This document shows, one piece after another, positions 24,088 to 32,102 of a stretch of 64,000 nt of DNA. Under the pieces are notes generated by a model. The model had not been told where the DNA came from. It did no database searches and worked only from the letters and a program-made list of their open reading frames with translations. A program made the translations under genes and the position numbers. Source of the DNA: Gemmatimonadales bacterium (GTDB taxonomy: Bacteria; Gemmatimonadota; Gemmatimonadetes; Gemmatimonadales; GWC2-71-9); contig JAWKQM010000007.1 in NCBI GenBank assembly GCA_041390145.1, positions 129,091 to 193,090 of the forward strand, read 5' to 3'. Position 1 is the stretch's first letter; every line of letters begins with the position of its first letter.

Positions 24088-24582
24088 ATGTGTGACGGAT
24101 CATGCGGCGGGCGCGGGCTCTCGCGTCGGGCCTTCCTGGCGGACACGTCGATGGCGGCGGTCGCCGCGGTCCTCGCCTCGGCATGCGGCAACGGGGTATT
24201 CGGGGGGGCGCTGGGGCCAGGTGGAGTGGTGAATCTTTCCGTTGACGTGAACAGCTTTCCCCCGCTCGCGTCTGTCGGCGGGGTGGCTCGTGTCGATGGC
24301 GGGTCCGGAACCCCGGTGGCCGTGTACCACAGCGGTGCGGATGCGTACAGCGCCTATTCGATGGTCTGTCCGCACGCCGGCACGACCGTCAGCATCCAGT
24401 CGAATGGATTCCGCTGTCCCAACCACGGGGCCACCTTCGCGAAGACGGGCGCGTGGACGGGCGGACAGAAGACCAGCAACCTCTTCGCGCTGACGACGAC
24501 CTACGATCCCGCGACCGGCATGCTCCAGATTTCGGGCAATGCGCCGGGCGGCGGCGGTGGAGGGGGCGAGGACGACGACTAG
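24088..24582 (+). CDS. Rieske protein with Tat signal and lipobox
   Basis: 164 residues. 'SRRAFLADTSMAAVAAVLASAC' combines a twin-arginine motif with a lipobox ending at Cys33, so a lipid-anchored Rieske protein is expected. Cluster ligands are C94/H96 (CPH) and C110/H113 (CPNH). The tail is a run of glycines followed by acidic residues (GEDDD). The N terminus MCDGSC adds two cysteines that would stay cytoplasmic or be lost on processing. It ends the operon, and its stop overlaps the minus-strand gene that follows. Confidence 0.87.
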   Translation: MCDGSCGGRGLSRRAFLADTSMAAVAAVLASACGNGVFGGALGPGGVVNLSVDVNSFPPLASVGGVARVDGGSGTPVAVYHSGADAYSAYSMVCPHAGTTVSIQSNGFRCPNHGATFAKTGAWTGGQKTSNLFALTTTYDPATGMLQISGNAPGGGGGGGEDDD

Positions 24583-25667
24583 GGCGACCCGCGGGGATCC
24601 AGCCGCCGGATCGTGCCTCCCGGTCCGACAAGCCATCCCCGGCCATTCTTGCCCATCCCGACGCTCCAGTAGTTGCCGGCATCGATCAGGGTCCAGGTCC
24701 GGGCGTCGTCCATGGAGATGGCGGCGCCCTTGGGGCCGACCGCCACCAGCACCGATTTGCCGTTGTCCTGGGAGTAGGCCGAGCCGTACACCGCGCCGGG
24801 GAAGGGCATCTGGCCGCCCGGCTCCCATGTTGCCCCGCCGTCGGAAGTGACCGCGACATTCATCGTGAACGTATCTGGCTTGGCGATGTTGCCTCCCATC
24901 GCCACGCCGTGCTGATCATCGCGGAATGCTACCGTGGCGATCCCCGCCGAGGCGCTGGCCACGATCGGCGTCTCGGCGCTCTTCCAGCTCCGTCCCTCAT
25001 CGGTGGTCCGGATGACGCGCGCAAACCCGTCCACCGCGGCGCCCGTGCCGAACCAGGCGCGCTTGTCGCCCCGGGTGGCGAGGCAAGTACCGCTGGCCGC
25101 GAAGGAGCCCTCGCCCGGTCGGGCATGGGGACTCGCCGCCTCGGAGAGAAGCATCCAGCTCTTGCCGTCGCGCGTGGCGAGCACAGGGAAGATGCCGTCC
25201 ACGCCATCGCTCAGGGCGATGCCATGTTTGTCGTCCCAGAATCCCATGCAATCGTAGAAGGCCTTCGAGCTGCCGTTCCGGAACTGCTGCGTCCAGTTCT
25301 TGCCCGCGTCGTCCGAGTACCAGATCTGCGACGCCGCACCGGTGCCGGCGCTCATCAGCCAGACCCGCCTGGCGTCGAGTGCGTGCAGGTCCCGGAACTG
25401 GAGTGAGTCCGCTCCGGGCACCACGCCGGCGGTCCAGGTGGCGCCCCCGTCCACGGTCCGGGCCCAGGTGCCGCCGTGTCCGCTCACCCAGACCACGTCG
25501 TTGCTGACCACGCTCACCGCCTGCAGGAGCTGCCGGGTACCCACGGTCTGATCCGTCAGCACCGGCAAGGGGGCGGTGGCCGGAGTCACCGTTTCGGGCA
25601 CAGAGGAAGATGAGCAGGCGGTGGCGAGGCCAGCGAGGGTGGCGAGGGCAAACGGGAAGCAGCGCAT
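24579..25667 (-). CDS. Ycf48-like BNR-repeat lipoprotein
   Basis: 362 residues. The signal 'LATLAGLATAC' ends in a lipobox, predicting an outer- or inner-membrane lipoprotein. Asp-box repeats of a seven-bladed propeller follow: 'RTVDGGATWT', 'YSDDAGKNWT', 'RTTDEGRSWK' and 'TSDGGATWEP'. Ycf48/HCF136 homologues assist assembly of membrane complexes in phototrophs; in non-phototrophs the function is unknown. The ATG at 25667 is chosen for the signal peptide; the frame continues open upstream without coding character. Last gene of the greA operon. Confidence 0.85.
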   Translation of the reverse strand: MRCFPFALATLAGLATACSSSSVPETVTPATAPLPVLTDQTVGTRQLLQAVSVVSNDVVWVSGHGGTWARTVDGGATWTAGVVPGADSLQFRDLHALDARRVWLMSAGTGAASQIWYSDDAGKNWTQQFRNGSSKAFYDCMGFWDDKHGIALSDGVDGIFPVLATRDGKSWMLLSEAASPHARPGEGSFAASGTCLATRGDKRAWFGTGAAVDGFARVIRTTDEGRSWKSAETPIVASASAGIATVAFRDDQHGVAMGGNIAKPDTFTMNVAVTSDGGATWEPGGQMPFPGAVYGSAYSQDNGKSVLVAVGPKGAAISMDDARTWTLIDAGNYWSVGMGKNGRGWLVGPGGTIRRLDPRGSP

Positions 25668-25687
25668 CGCGACTCCGGGGCGGTGGG

Positions 25688-26092
25688 TCACGCCCGCCGG
25701 GCGGCGGCGGGCTCCGATGGGGCGGCAAAGTCCTCCTCCACCGGAGGACGAAAGCAGAGGTCGAACGCGAGGAACAAGACCTTCGAGAACGGCAGGAACA
25801 GGAACGGGATCAGGAGCATCAGGATGGCGCCACCCACGGTGATCAGCGCCCACGGCGGTGAGGGCCAGGTCGCGACGACCACCGCCACCGCCACCGAGGC
25901 GAAGCACAATTCCGACGCAACGATATTGAACATGTACGAGCCGACCCAGTAACCCTCCTCGCCCCGCTCGAACCGCAGGCCGCAGGTGGGGCAACTCGGC
26001 GCCATCCGGAACCACGACAGGAACACGGGCCCACCGCCACAGGCGGGGCACCGGAGCCGGAGCGCACGCCGGAACATCCGCCAGCGGTTCAC
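25688..26092 (-). CDS. DUF983 membrane protein
   Basis: 134 residues. 'LRCPACGGGPVFLSWFRMAPSCPTCGLRFERGEEGYW' is the four-cysteine zinc-ribbon start of DUF983, followed by two membrane helices (about 50-72 and 78-100). A GTG start at 26092 overlaps the upstream stop by GTGA; an ATG 15 bases inside is an alternative. DUF983 proteins are small inner-membrane proteins of unknown role, often near cytochrome oxidase genes, which is not the case here. Confidence 0.85.
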   Translation of the reverse strand: MNRWRMFRRALRLRCPACGGGPVFLSWFRMAPSCPTCGLRFERGEEGYWVGSYMFNIVASELCFASVAVAVVVATWPSPPWALITVGGAILMLLIPFLFLPFSKVLFLAFDLCFRPPVEEDFAAPSEPAAARRA

Positions 26093-26619
26093 GAGGCCTC
26101 GTCCCGCACCACCATGATGGGCGCATCTTCCGGGAGCCAGACGCCGGGGAAGGCGCGGACATCGTCCGTGAGGATGGCGCGGGGGGGGCCGGCGGCCACC
26201 CGCTGCAGGCCCTCGTGACCGAACTGCAGGTAGTAGAGGGTGGGCCCGGCGTTGCGCGCATGTTCCGCCACAAATTCCGTGAAGGCCTTTGGCCAGTGCC
26301 CGGCGGGCCGGGCCCGCAACCCGAGGGCGCGTCGATGCACCTCGAGTGCCTTCACCACCTGGGGCCGGCTGTAGCCGAGTTCGCGGTACCGCACGCGGAG
26401 CCGCGCCTCGTCCTCGCTCGCCGGAACCTTGCGCTCCCTCACCAGGTCGCAGGAGCAACCGCCGCGCAGCACGCGGGCGATGGTCTGTGCGTCGGGATGG
26501 AGGGCGCGCAACTCTCCTTGCTCGGTCGGGGGCAGCAGGTCCGCCGTCAGCCCCTGGGGGAGCATCGAGCGCACCTCACTGAGAGTGAGCGGGCTCGCGA
26601 TGTAGAGGAAGAAGCACAT
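26089..26619 (-). CDS. uncharacterised protein with Cys2
   Basis: 176 residues, predicted cytosolic despite the hydrophobic start MCFFLYIASPL. Cysteine follows the initiator methionine, and a later CSC lies in 'VLRGGCSCDLVRER'. The remainder is mixed alpha/beta with 'RLRVRYRELGYSRPQVVKALEVHR' and a C-terminal 'AFPGVWLPEDAPIMVVRDE'. I recognise no family. It lies 42 bases after the preceding gene and overlaps DUF983, so it is probably part of the greA operon. Confidence 0.7.
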   Translation of the reverse strand: MCFFLYIASPLTLSEVRSMLPQGLTADLLPPTEQGELRALHPDAQTIARVLRGGCSCDLVRERKVPASEDEARLRVRYRELGYSRPQVVKALEVHRRALGLRARPAGHWPKAFTEFVAEHARNAGPTLYYLQFGHEGLQRVAAGPPRAILTDDVRAFPGVWLPEDAPIMVVRDEAS

Positions 26620-26661
26620 GATGGTCCAGTGGATGAGAATCGTGCGCGGCGCGACGGGTGT

Positions 26662-27033
26662 TCAGGGTGTCGATCCTGGATTGCGCCGCTGGCGCTCCGC
26701 CCTTCCCTGAAGGATAAGCCCGGCCGCCTCCCCCGCTTGCCCACCCTGCCGAACCATCCGCTCCAGCGTGGGGGTCGCCTCGTCCTTGAGCTTGGCCGCC
26801 AGGATGACGATCATCTGCCCGCGCTCGGCCGCCTCGCGCTGGGCCAGGACCTTTCGCCGCGTCTCCCAGGCCAGCAGCGCAATCAGCACGAGGAACGCCA
26901 CGAAGAGCGCCAGCCCGAGGAGCGCAAGTTCCCGCGGCACCACCTGGCGGAATCCGGCCACCGCCAGGACGAGGGACAGCGCTGCCGCGACCCCCGCCAG
27001 TCGGACCAGTGCGCGATTCGGCGTGGATGTCAT
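26662..27033 (-). CDS. two-helix membrane protein
   Basis: 123 residues: helices at about 9-27 and 34-55, then a cytoplasmic, charged helix with 'RKVLAQREAAERGQMIVILAAKLKDEATPTLERM'. The pattern resembles small scaffold proteins but matches no family I know. Start is the ATG at 27033, eight bases after the GroES-like gene. Confidence 0.65.
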   Translation of the reverse strand: MTSTPNRALVRLAGVAAALSLVLAVAGFRQVVPRELALLGLALFVAFLVLIALLAWETRRKVLAQREAAERGQMIVILAAKLKDEATPTLERMVRQGGQAGEAAGLILQGRAERQRRNPGSTP

Positions 27034-27041
27034 GGGAGCGG

Positions 27042-27413
27042 CTAGATGGGAAGATCTTCGCGCACCAGCACCAGGATGGCTGCAAGGGGGACGACCAGGT
27101 ACTTCCGCTCCTCGAAGGTGATCTCCACCGCGGCCTTCCGGAAGAAGATGGCGGTGTCGCCGACCCTCGCCTGCATCGGCCGATGCCTGGTCTGCTCCCG
27201 CCGGGAGGCCTTCCACGGTTCTTCGTCCAGCGAGCTGAAGTCCGGCATCGGCTCACCCGGGCCCGTCGCCACGATCAGCCCCGCCTGCACCTGCAGCCCC
27301 TCCATCGCCGACGCGGGAAGGTAGAGGCCGACCCGGGTGCGCTCTTCCCCCTCCTCGGGAGTGATGAGCACCCGGTCGCCGACGACGAGCAATTGCTTCT
27401 TGGGGAATTCCAT
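27042..27413 (-). CDS. GroES-like (Cpn10-fold) protein
   Basis: 123 residues. 'LLVVGDRVLITPEEGEERTRVGLYLP' followed by 'VQAGLIVATGPG' and 'RVGDTAIFFRKAAVEITFEERKYLVVPLAAILVLV' follows the chaperonin-10 strand order. There is an insertion of about 25 residues ('MPDFSSLDEEPWKASRRE') where GroES has its shorter loop, and the IVL motif of the mobile loop that contacts GroEL is not obvious. No groEL is adjacent. It may therefore be a divergent co-chaperone with another partner. ATG at 27413 has GGAG five bases upstream; a GTG six bases earlier is possible. Confidence 0.8.
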   Translation of the reverse strand: MEFPKKQLLVVGDRVLITPEEGEERTRVGLYLPASAMEGLQVQAGLIVATGPGEPMPDFSSLDEEPWKASRREQTRHRPMQARVGDTAIFFRKAAVEITFEERKYLVVPLAAILVLVREDLPI

Positions 27414-27432
27414 GGTCACTCCAGGGAGTGCG

Positions 27433-27900
27433 CTACGCCTGGTGCGCGGTCACCAGCTCCGTGACGCGAAGCCGCCGGGTCATGCGGGGAAGCCTGAGCT
27501 CCACCTCATCGCCCACCTTCCGGTCCACCAGTGCGCGTCCGAGCGGGGAGGCAAATGACACATGGCCTTCCTCGAGGTCCATCATCTCGGCGAGGACCAG
27601 CATGTAGGTGTCGGTTTCCTTGCTGTCGAGGTCCAGTACGGTGACCCGCGAGCCGAGTCCGACCCGGTCGGTCGGCGTCTCGGTGTTGGCGAGCTGGGTC
27701 AACTGATTCAGGCGGTGGTGCAGTTGCCCGAGCCGGGCCTGCACCAACTGCTGCCGCTCAAGCGCCGCCTTGTACTCGGAGTTCTCCCGCAAGTCCCCCA
27801 TCTCCACAGCCTGGGCAATGGCCTGGGGCAGCGTGATGGTGAGCTCGCGGGTCAGGGCTTCAATCTCCTGGCCGAGCTTCTCGCGCATTTCGGTAATCAT
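27433..27900 (-). CDS. greA: transcript cleavage factor GreA/GreB
   Basis: 155 residues. The N-terminal antiparallel coiled coil carries the catalytic acidic tip 'AVEMGDLRENSEYKAALERQ', where Asp and Glu hold the metal used to cleave backtracked RNA in the polymerase secondary channel. The C-terminal FKBP-like domain is 'VGLGSRVTVLDLDSKETDTYMLV' to 'ITPLGRAL'-like 'FASPLGRALVDRKVGDEVEL'. Start is the ATG at 27900; a TTG 15 bases upstream has no ribosome site. Just before it lies an intrinsic terminator, which may attenuate its expression. Confidence 0.93.
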   Translation of the reverse strand: MITEMREKLGQEIEALTRELTITLPQAIAQAVEMGDLRENSEYKAALERQQLVQARLGQLHHRLNQLTQLANTETPTDRVGLGSRVTVLDLDSKETDTYMLVLAEMMDLEEGHVSFASPLGRALVDRKVGDEVELRLPRMTRRLRVTELVTAHQA

Positions 27901-27913
27901 GGGCGGTTCCGAC

Positions 27914-27956
27914 AAAAAAAGGACGTGCCCGAGAGACGGAATCTCTCATCGGGCAC
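27914..27956 (-). terminator. intrinsic terminator 14 bases before greA
   Basis: Read on the minus strand, GTGCCCGATGAGAGA (from 27956) pairs with TCTCTCGGGCAC (to 27925) with a small bulge, then two bases and CCTTTTTTT (T-run complementary to 27914-27920). It is a textbook rho-independent terminator. It could end the aminotransferase transcript or, because greA begins just after it, act as a leader attenuator. Confidence 0.8.
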
Positions 27957-28012
27957 TTGCAGGTTTCTCATCATTAAGATGCGATGCCGGGACGATTTTG
28001 GACAGGTGCGCA

Positions 28013-28041
28013 CCTAACCAGCGCTCCAGCAAGCGCTTAGG
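28013..28041. repeat. imperfect inverted repeat with AAGCGCTT core
   Basis: CCTAA (28013-28017) pairs with TTAGG (28037-28041), and AGCGCT pairs with AGCGCT/AAGCGCTT inside, allowing two unpaired bases. The AAGCGCTT half (28031-28038) is itself a palindrome. It lies about 115 bases before greA and could be an operator of the leader promoter. Confidence 0.35.
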
Positions 28042-28077
28042 AAACTGGTAGGCGGGCCTGTCCTCCCTCGGTACCTT

Positions 28078-28108
28078 CTGCCCCGCTGCCCCGCTGCCCC
28101 GCTGCCCC
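28078..28108. repeat. 8-bp tandem repeat CTGCCCCG
   Basis: Nearly four exact copies of CTGCCCCG run from 28078 to 28108, ending six bases from the stop of the aminotransferase gene. It is a short, slippage-prone tract with no apparent coding role. Confidence 0.6.
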
Positions 28109-28113
28109 CCCGC

Positions 28114-29403
28114 CTACGCCGCCATCTCCTTCAGCAGCGCCAGCGCCTTGTCGACCTCGTCCGGCGAGTTGTAGATGTGGCAGGCATGGCGCACGCCGAC
28201 GTCGCCCATGCTGCGGACCCGCACCTTCCCGCGTTCCCAGAGATAGTCCTGAATTTGGGCCCCGGTCTTGTTCTTGAGTCCGTACACCGTCGTGCCGCAG
28301 GTGAGGTCGGGATGCGTCGGCGAGACGAACGTCGTACCGGGGATGCTGGTCAGGCCGGTCCGGAGCCGGTTGGCCAGGGCGAAGTCGCGCGCCTGGATCT
28401 TCGTTGAGCCGATCTGGTTGTGGAAGTCGACGGCGACCCCGAGGCCGAGGAGGAGGCTCAGGTTGCCGGTGCCGTACTGCATCAGCCGGAACATCGGGTC
28501 AGCCTGGTCATCCCAGGCTCCCGATGCGAGGGTGGTCCAGAGTTCCTTCTGGCGCTCGGGCCGGACGTAGAGCAGACCGGTGCCCTTGGGGCCGAGCATC
28601 CACTTGTGGGGCGAGGCGAAGAAGGCGTCACAGCCCATGGCCTGCACATCGATGGCGACATGCCCCAGCGACTGGGCACCGTCGATGACGCTCCAGATAT
28701 CGCGCTCCCTGGCCAGGGCGCAGAGCTGATTGACGGGATAGCGGATGGCGCGCGAACTCGAGATATGCGGGATGGCCCAGACCCGCGTGCGCGGCGTCGT
28801 GGCGTCGAGGTAGAGCTGGATCAGCTGGTCGGGCGACTCGGGGGGATTGGGGACGGTGACCACCTTGACCACGATGCCGTCGCGCTTGGCGCGCAGGTCG
28901 TAGCCCATCCGGCCGCCGGCGTGGGCCTGGTCGGTTACGATGACTTCGTCACCCGGCTTCAGGTCGAGCCCGTTGGCCACGAAGTTCATGCCGAACGTGG
29001 CGTTCATGGTCAGCGCCACGTCATGCCCGGTGCAGTTGAGGGTGGTGGCCACTTTTTCCCGGCTGGGCAGTTCCGGGTAGTAGCCCGTGAAGAAGTTCTC
29101 GTGGCCCGCCTTGTAGTCCCACTCCGCAATGTCGCGATTGACGTGCTGGATGCTCTGGATGACCGTCTCCTGGACCGCCCGAGGACTCGACCCCAGGGTG
29201 GCGGTATTGAAGAACGCCTGGTCCGGCGGGATGGTGAACTGCTGGCGGAGCGCCCGCCAGTACGCCTCGTCGTCCAGCGGGCCGAGATCGGCGGGCATGA
29301 GCGGCCGACTCGCGCGCGGCGGAGTGGCGCCGAACTTCGGCAGCGTCAGCGAGGCGGCGAACGGGACCGACAGGAATCCGAGGAAGGAGCGTCGAGTGGT
29401 CAC
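28114..29403 (-). CDS. exported class V aminotransferase-like PLP enzyme
   Basis: 429 residues from a GTG start. A twin-arginine signal 'TTRRSFLGFLSVPFAASLTL' precedes a class V aminotransferase/cysteine desulfurase fold. The PLP lysine is in 'FFASPHKWMLGPKGTGLLY', the aspartate for the pyridine nitrogen in 'SVIDGAQSLGH', and 'NATFGMNFVANGL' forms the phosphate pocket. Secreted members of this family resemble isopenicillin-N epimerase-type proteins; the substrate is unknown. Tat export would be needed because PLP is inserted in the cytoplasm. Confidence 0.88.
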   Translation of the reverse strand: MTTRRSFLGFLSVPFAASLTLPKFGATPPRASRPLMPADLGPLDDEAYWRALRQQFTIPPDQAFFNTATLGSSPRAVQETVIQSIQHVNRDIAEWDYKAGHENFFTGYYPELPSREKVATTLNCTGHDVALTMNATFGMNFVANGLDLKPGDEVIVTDQAHAGGRMGYDLRAKRDGIVVKVVTVPNPPESPDQLIQLYLDATTPRTRVWAIPHISSSRAIRYPVNQLCALARERDIWSVIDGAQSLGHVAIDVQAMGCDAFFASPHKWMLGPKGTGLLYVRPERQKELWTTLASGAWDDQADPMFRLMQYGTGNLSLLLGLGVAVDFHNQIGSTKIQARDFALANRLRTGLTSIPGTTFVSPTHPDLTCGTTVYGLKNKTGAQIQDYLWERGKVRVRSMGDVGVRHACHIYNSPDEVDKALALLKEMAA

Positions 29404-29502
29404 GGGGCACCAGTGGTGAGGGATGGTTCACAATCGGGTCCGGATCGCGGCTCCGCAAGCCCCCCTCTCCCGGACGGTGGTTGTCGGGCTTACTCTCCCG
29501 GG

Positions 29503-30186
29503 ATGCGATACACACTTCTGCTCTGCCTTCTTGGCCTCCCGACGGTCCTCAGCGCCCAGGCGGCGGTGGCCAACGCCGACTCGCAGGTGGTGGCCCCCGA
29601 CATACTCGCGGAACGGCTCCTGGTCGATGTCCGCGCACTCGACAACACCATCCGGGTGGACGCGAGGTATGCCGGCCCCGACAACTTTACCGGTGCGCCG
29701 CTGCCGGGGTACAACGCCAACCGTGCATTGCTCCGCCGCGAAGCGGCCGAGGCACTGGCGCGGGTGCAGCATCGGCTCGCCGCCGAAGGGCTTGGGCTCA
29801 AGATCTGGGACGGATACCGGCCGGTCCGGGCCACCCAGGCCATGGTGGCGTGGACGGAGCGGACCAACCAGACCTGGCTGCTCGACTCCGGGTACATCGC
29901 GCGGCGGAGCCGGCACAATCAGGGGGTGGCCGTTGACCTGACGATGGTGGATCTCCACTCCGGGGTCGAGGTGCCGATGGGCACACCCTTCGACACCTTC
30001 GGGGATGCGGCCCACACCGCCAATGCCGCTGGCGCCGTGAAACAGTCGCGGGATCATCTCGTAGAGGTGATGGCCTCGGAGGGATTCGCCAACTACCCGA
30101 TGGAGTGGTGGCACTTCTCGATTGTCGTCGAGGACCCGGTTCCCTTCGACCTCGTCATCCGCGCCGCACCGCTCACGCCTCAATAA
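29503..30186 (+). CDS. exported D-Ala-D-Ala dipeptidase, VanX/M15D type
   Basis: 227 residues, signal peptide ending VLSA before Gln. The M15D zinc site is intact: 'SRHNQGVAVDLTMVD' supplies His and Asp, 'MEWWHFSI' the catalytic Glu and second His. The arginine of 'IWDGYRPVRATQAM' matches the conserved substrate-binding Arg. It probably cleaves D,D-dipeptides in the periplasm for recycling; no van regulators lie nearby. There is no Shine-Dalgarno sequence. TACTCT at 29491-29496 sits six bases before the ATG, consistent with a leaderless transcript. Confidence 0.9.
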   Translation: MRYTLLLCLLGLPTVLSAQAAVANADSQVVAPDILAERLLVDVRALDNTIRVDARYAGPDNFTGAPLPGYNANRALLRREAAEALARVQHRLAAEGLGLKIWDGYRPVRATQAMVAWTERTNQTWLLDSGYIARRSRHNQGVAVDLTMVDLHSGVEVPMGTPFDTFGDAAHTANAAGAVKQSRDHLVEVMASEGFANYPMEWWHFSIVVEDPVPFDLVIRAAPLTPQ

Positions 30187-31514
30187 TGGACCACGTCATG
30201 CCCCGTGCCACACTGGTAATTGCACTGCTCGCGTCCATCCCGACCGTTGCCCCGGCCCAGGTCGGCTCCCCGGCCGGTCCGGTCCCGGTGGAGTACCTGG
30301 CCGCGCGGCGCGCGGAACTCCTCAAGCGTATGGGGAACGGCGTGGCCGTCATCCGGTCGTCGGAACAGCGCAGCATCGAGGGGGATTATCCGCAGGACAG
30401 CGATTACCGGGAGAACAACGACTTCTTCTACCTGACCGGACTGGAGACGCCGTCCAGCTGGCTGGTGCTGATCGCTCGCGACACCCTCGCTCCGCAGGTC
30501 TACCTCTACCTGCCCGCCCGCGACTCAATGGCGGAGCGGTGGACGGGGGCACGCCTTGGGCCGGGTGCGGAGGCGACCGCCCTCACCGGCATCGAGGACA
30601 CCCGCCCGGCCGACCTGGCCGAGCGCCAGATCCGGAGCTTCGTCCGGTCCCGGACGCTCCAGGGCGGCAGGTTCTACCTGCTGCTCGGCAAGGAGGCGGA
30701 GAGCGACACCTTCTTCCAGCATCTGGCTCTGGGGACCAGTGCGGGGGTGACCGACCTTCGGCCCTCCCTGGCCGCCATGCGGCTGGTGAAGGATGCCGAC
30801 GAAATGCGCCGGATGCGCATGGCTGCCGAGATCAGCGCCAAGGGGCACGTGGCCGCGATGCGCGTGGCGCATCCCGGGGCCTGGGAGTACCAGCTGGAGG
30901 GCGCGGCCGAGGGGACATTCCGGAGCCTGGGCGCCGAACGGTTGGCCTACCCGAGCATCGTGGGAACGGGAATCAATGCGACGACGCTCCACTACGACCG
31001 GAGCCGCAGCCAGCTGCAGGCGGGGGAGCTGGTGGTGATGGACATGGGGGCGGAGTATGGCTTCTACGCGGCGGACATCACGCGGACCATTCCGGTGACC
31101 GGCAAGTTCTCACCGCGCCAGCTTGAGATCTACAACCTCGTCCTCGCGACGCAGCAGGCGGCGCTCGACTCCGTCAAGCCCGGGATGACCCTCGGCCGGC
31201 TGGGAACGATCGCGCGCGACTACATGAAGGAGCACTCCGGCGATCTCTGCGCCCCCGGCACCTGCGACCGCTACTTCATCCACGGCCTCAGCCACTGGGT
31301 GGGGATGGATGTCCACGACGTCGGGAGCTACGGGACGCCGCTGGCCCCGAACATGGTCTTCACCGTGGAGCCGGGCATCTACATCCCGGAGGAAAAGCTG
31401 GGCGTCCGGATCGAGGATGACGTGGTCGTGACGGCCACCGGCTACGAACTGCTCTCCGGCGGCGCGCCCCGGACAGCGGCGGATGTCGAGAAAGTCATGA
31501 AGCAGCGGCGCTGA
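30186..31514 (+). CDS. exported Xaa-Pro aminopeptidase (M24)
   Basis: 442 residues, signal peptide ending VAPA before Gln. An aminopeptidase P N-terminal domain (about 35-165) precedes the pita-bread catalytic domain with its five metal ligands: Asp in 'VVMDMGAEYGFY', Asp in 'AADITRTIP', His in 'HGLSHWVGMDVHD', Glu in 'TVEPGIYIP' and Glu in 'VRIEDDVVV'. It removes the N-terminal residue from Xaa-Pro peptides, here in the periplasm. The ATG shares TAATG with the dipeptidase stop, so the two are an operon for peptide breakdown. Confidence 0.93.
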   Translation: MDHVMPRATLVIALLASIPTVAPAQVGSPAGPVPVEYLAARRAELLKRMGNGVAVIRSSEQRSIEGDYPQDSDYRENNDFFYLTGLETPSSWLVLIARDTLAPQVYLYLPARDSMAERWTGARLGPGAEATALTGIEDTRPADLAERQIRSFVRSRTLQGGRFYLLLGKEAESDTFFQHLALGTSAGVTDLRPSLAAMRLVKDADEMRRMRMAAEISAKGHVAAMRVAHPGAWEYQLEGAAEGTFRSLGAERLAYPSIVGTGINATTLHYDRSRSQLQAGELVVMDMGAEYGFYAADITRTIPVTGKFSPRQLEIYNLVLATQQAALDSVKPGMTLGRLGTIARDYMKEHSGDLCAPGTCDRYFIHGLSHWVGMDVHDVGSYGTPLAPNMVFTVEPGIYIPEEKLGVRIEDDVVVTATGYELLSGGAPRTAADVEKVMKQRR

Positions 31515-31986
31515 GCTTCCACGCCGCGATGTTGCGGCGAATCTGCCGGTCGTGGATCTCCAGGTGTTCGGCATAGGCCTGTAGCCAGATCTCGGCTCCA
31601 TAGGCGCCCGCCTCGGTGTGCTTGGCGGTCCGCCCCCACTGTGCCTCCGTGAGCCGGCGGAGCAGGGGCACGGTGTTGGCGCGGACGGCCACCACCGTGG
31701 CCATCGCCAAGTCGATCGGATGGGCGTGGTAGTCCATCCCTTTGGCCCACTGGGCCTCGTCATACCCCACGATCGTGGGGCGCTCCTCCCCCAGCACATA
31801 GCGGATTCGCCCGTGGCTGTTCACCTCCGAGTCAGCGCAGTGGACGACCACCTCGTGGACCGACCACTTACCGGGGGCGGGTCGCCACTGCAGGGCCGCG
31901 GCCGGCGTCTCCGCCAGGGCGGCGGCAATCCGGGCGGGGCCCTCGGCGTAGCGGCGGATGCAGTCTTCTCGTTCGGCGGGGGTCAC
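31495..31986 (-). CDS. DinB/YfiT-family protein
   Basis: 163 residues forming a four-helix bundle with three metal-binding histidines: 'WSVHEVVVHCADSE', 'EVNSHGRIRYV' and 'YAEHLEIHDRQIR'. Family members are thiol S-transferases or detoxification enzymes; this one cannot be narrowed down. The GTG at 31986 is preferred because GGAG lies six bases upstream and the domain begins there; the frame is open up to 32148. Its 3' end overlaps the peptidase gene by 20 bases tail-to-tail. Confidence 0.8.
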   Translation of the reverse strand: MTPAEREDCIRRYAEGPARIAAALAETPAAALQWRPAPGKWSVHEVVVHCADSEVNSHGRIRYVLGEERPTIVGYDEAQWAKGMDYHAHPIDLAMATVVAVRANTVPLLRRLTEAQWGRTAKHTEAGAYGAEIWLQAYAEHLEIHDRQIRRNIAAWKLSAAAS

Positions 31987-32102
31987 GGTCGGCTCCGGGG
32001 TCTGGACGCATTCATTGGAAGAAAACCCGATTCGACCTAAGATATGGCGGGATCCAGCGTAAGGGCGACCTCCGGGGCCGGGATTCGGCGGGGTCGAATT
32101 CA

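Noticed and set aside
29503..30186. A vancomycin resistance vanX
   Set aside because: No vanH, vanA or vanRS nearby; exported M15D dipeptidases commonly serve peptide or wall recycling.
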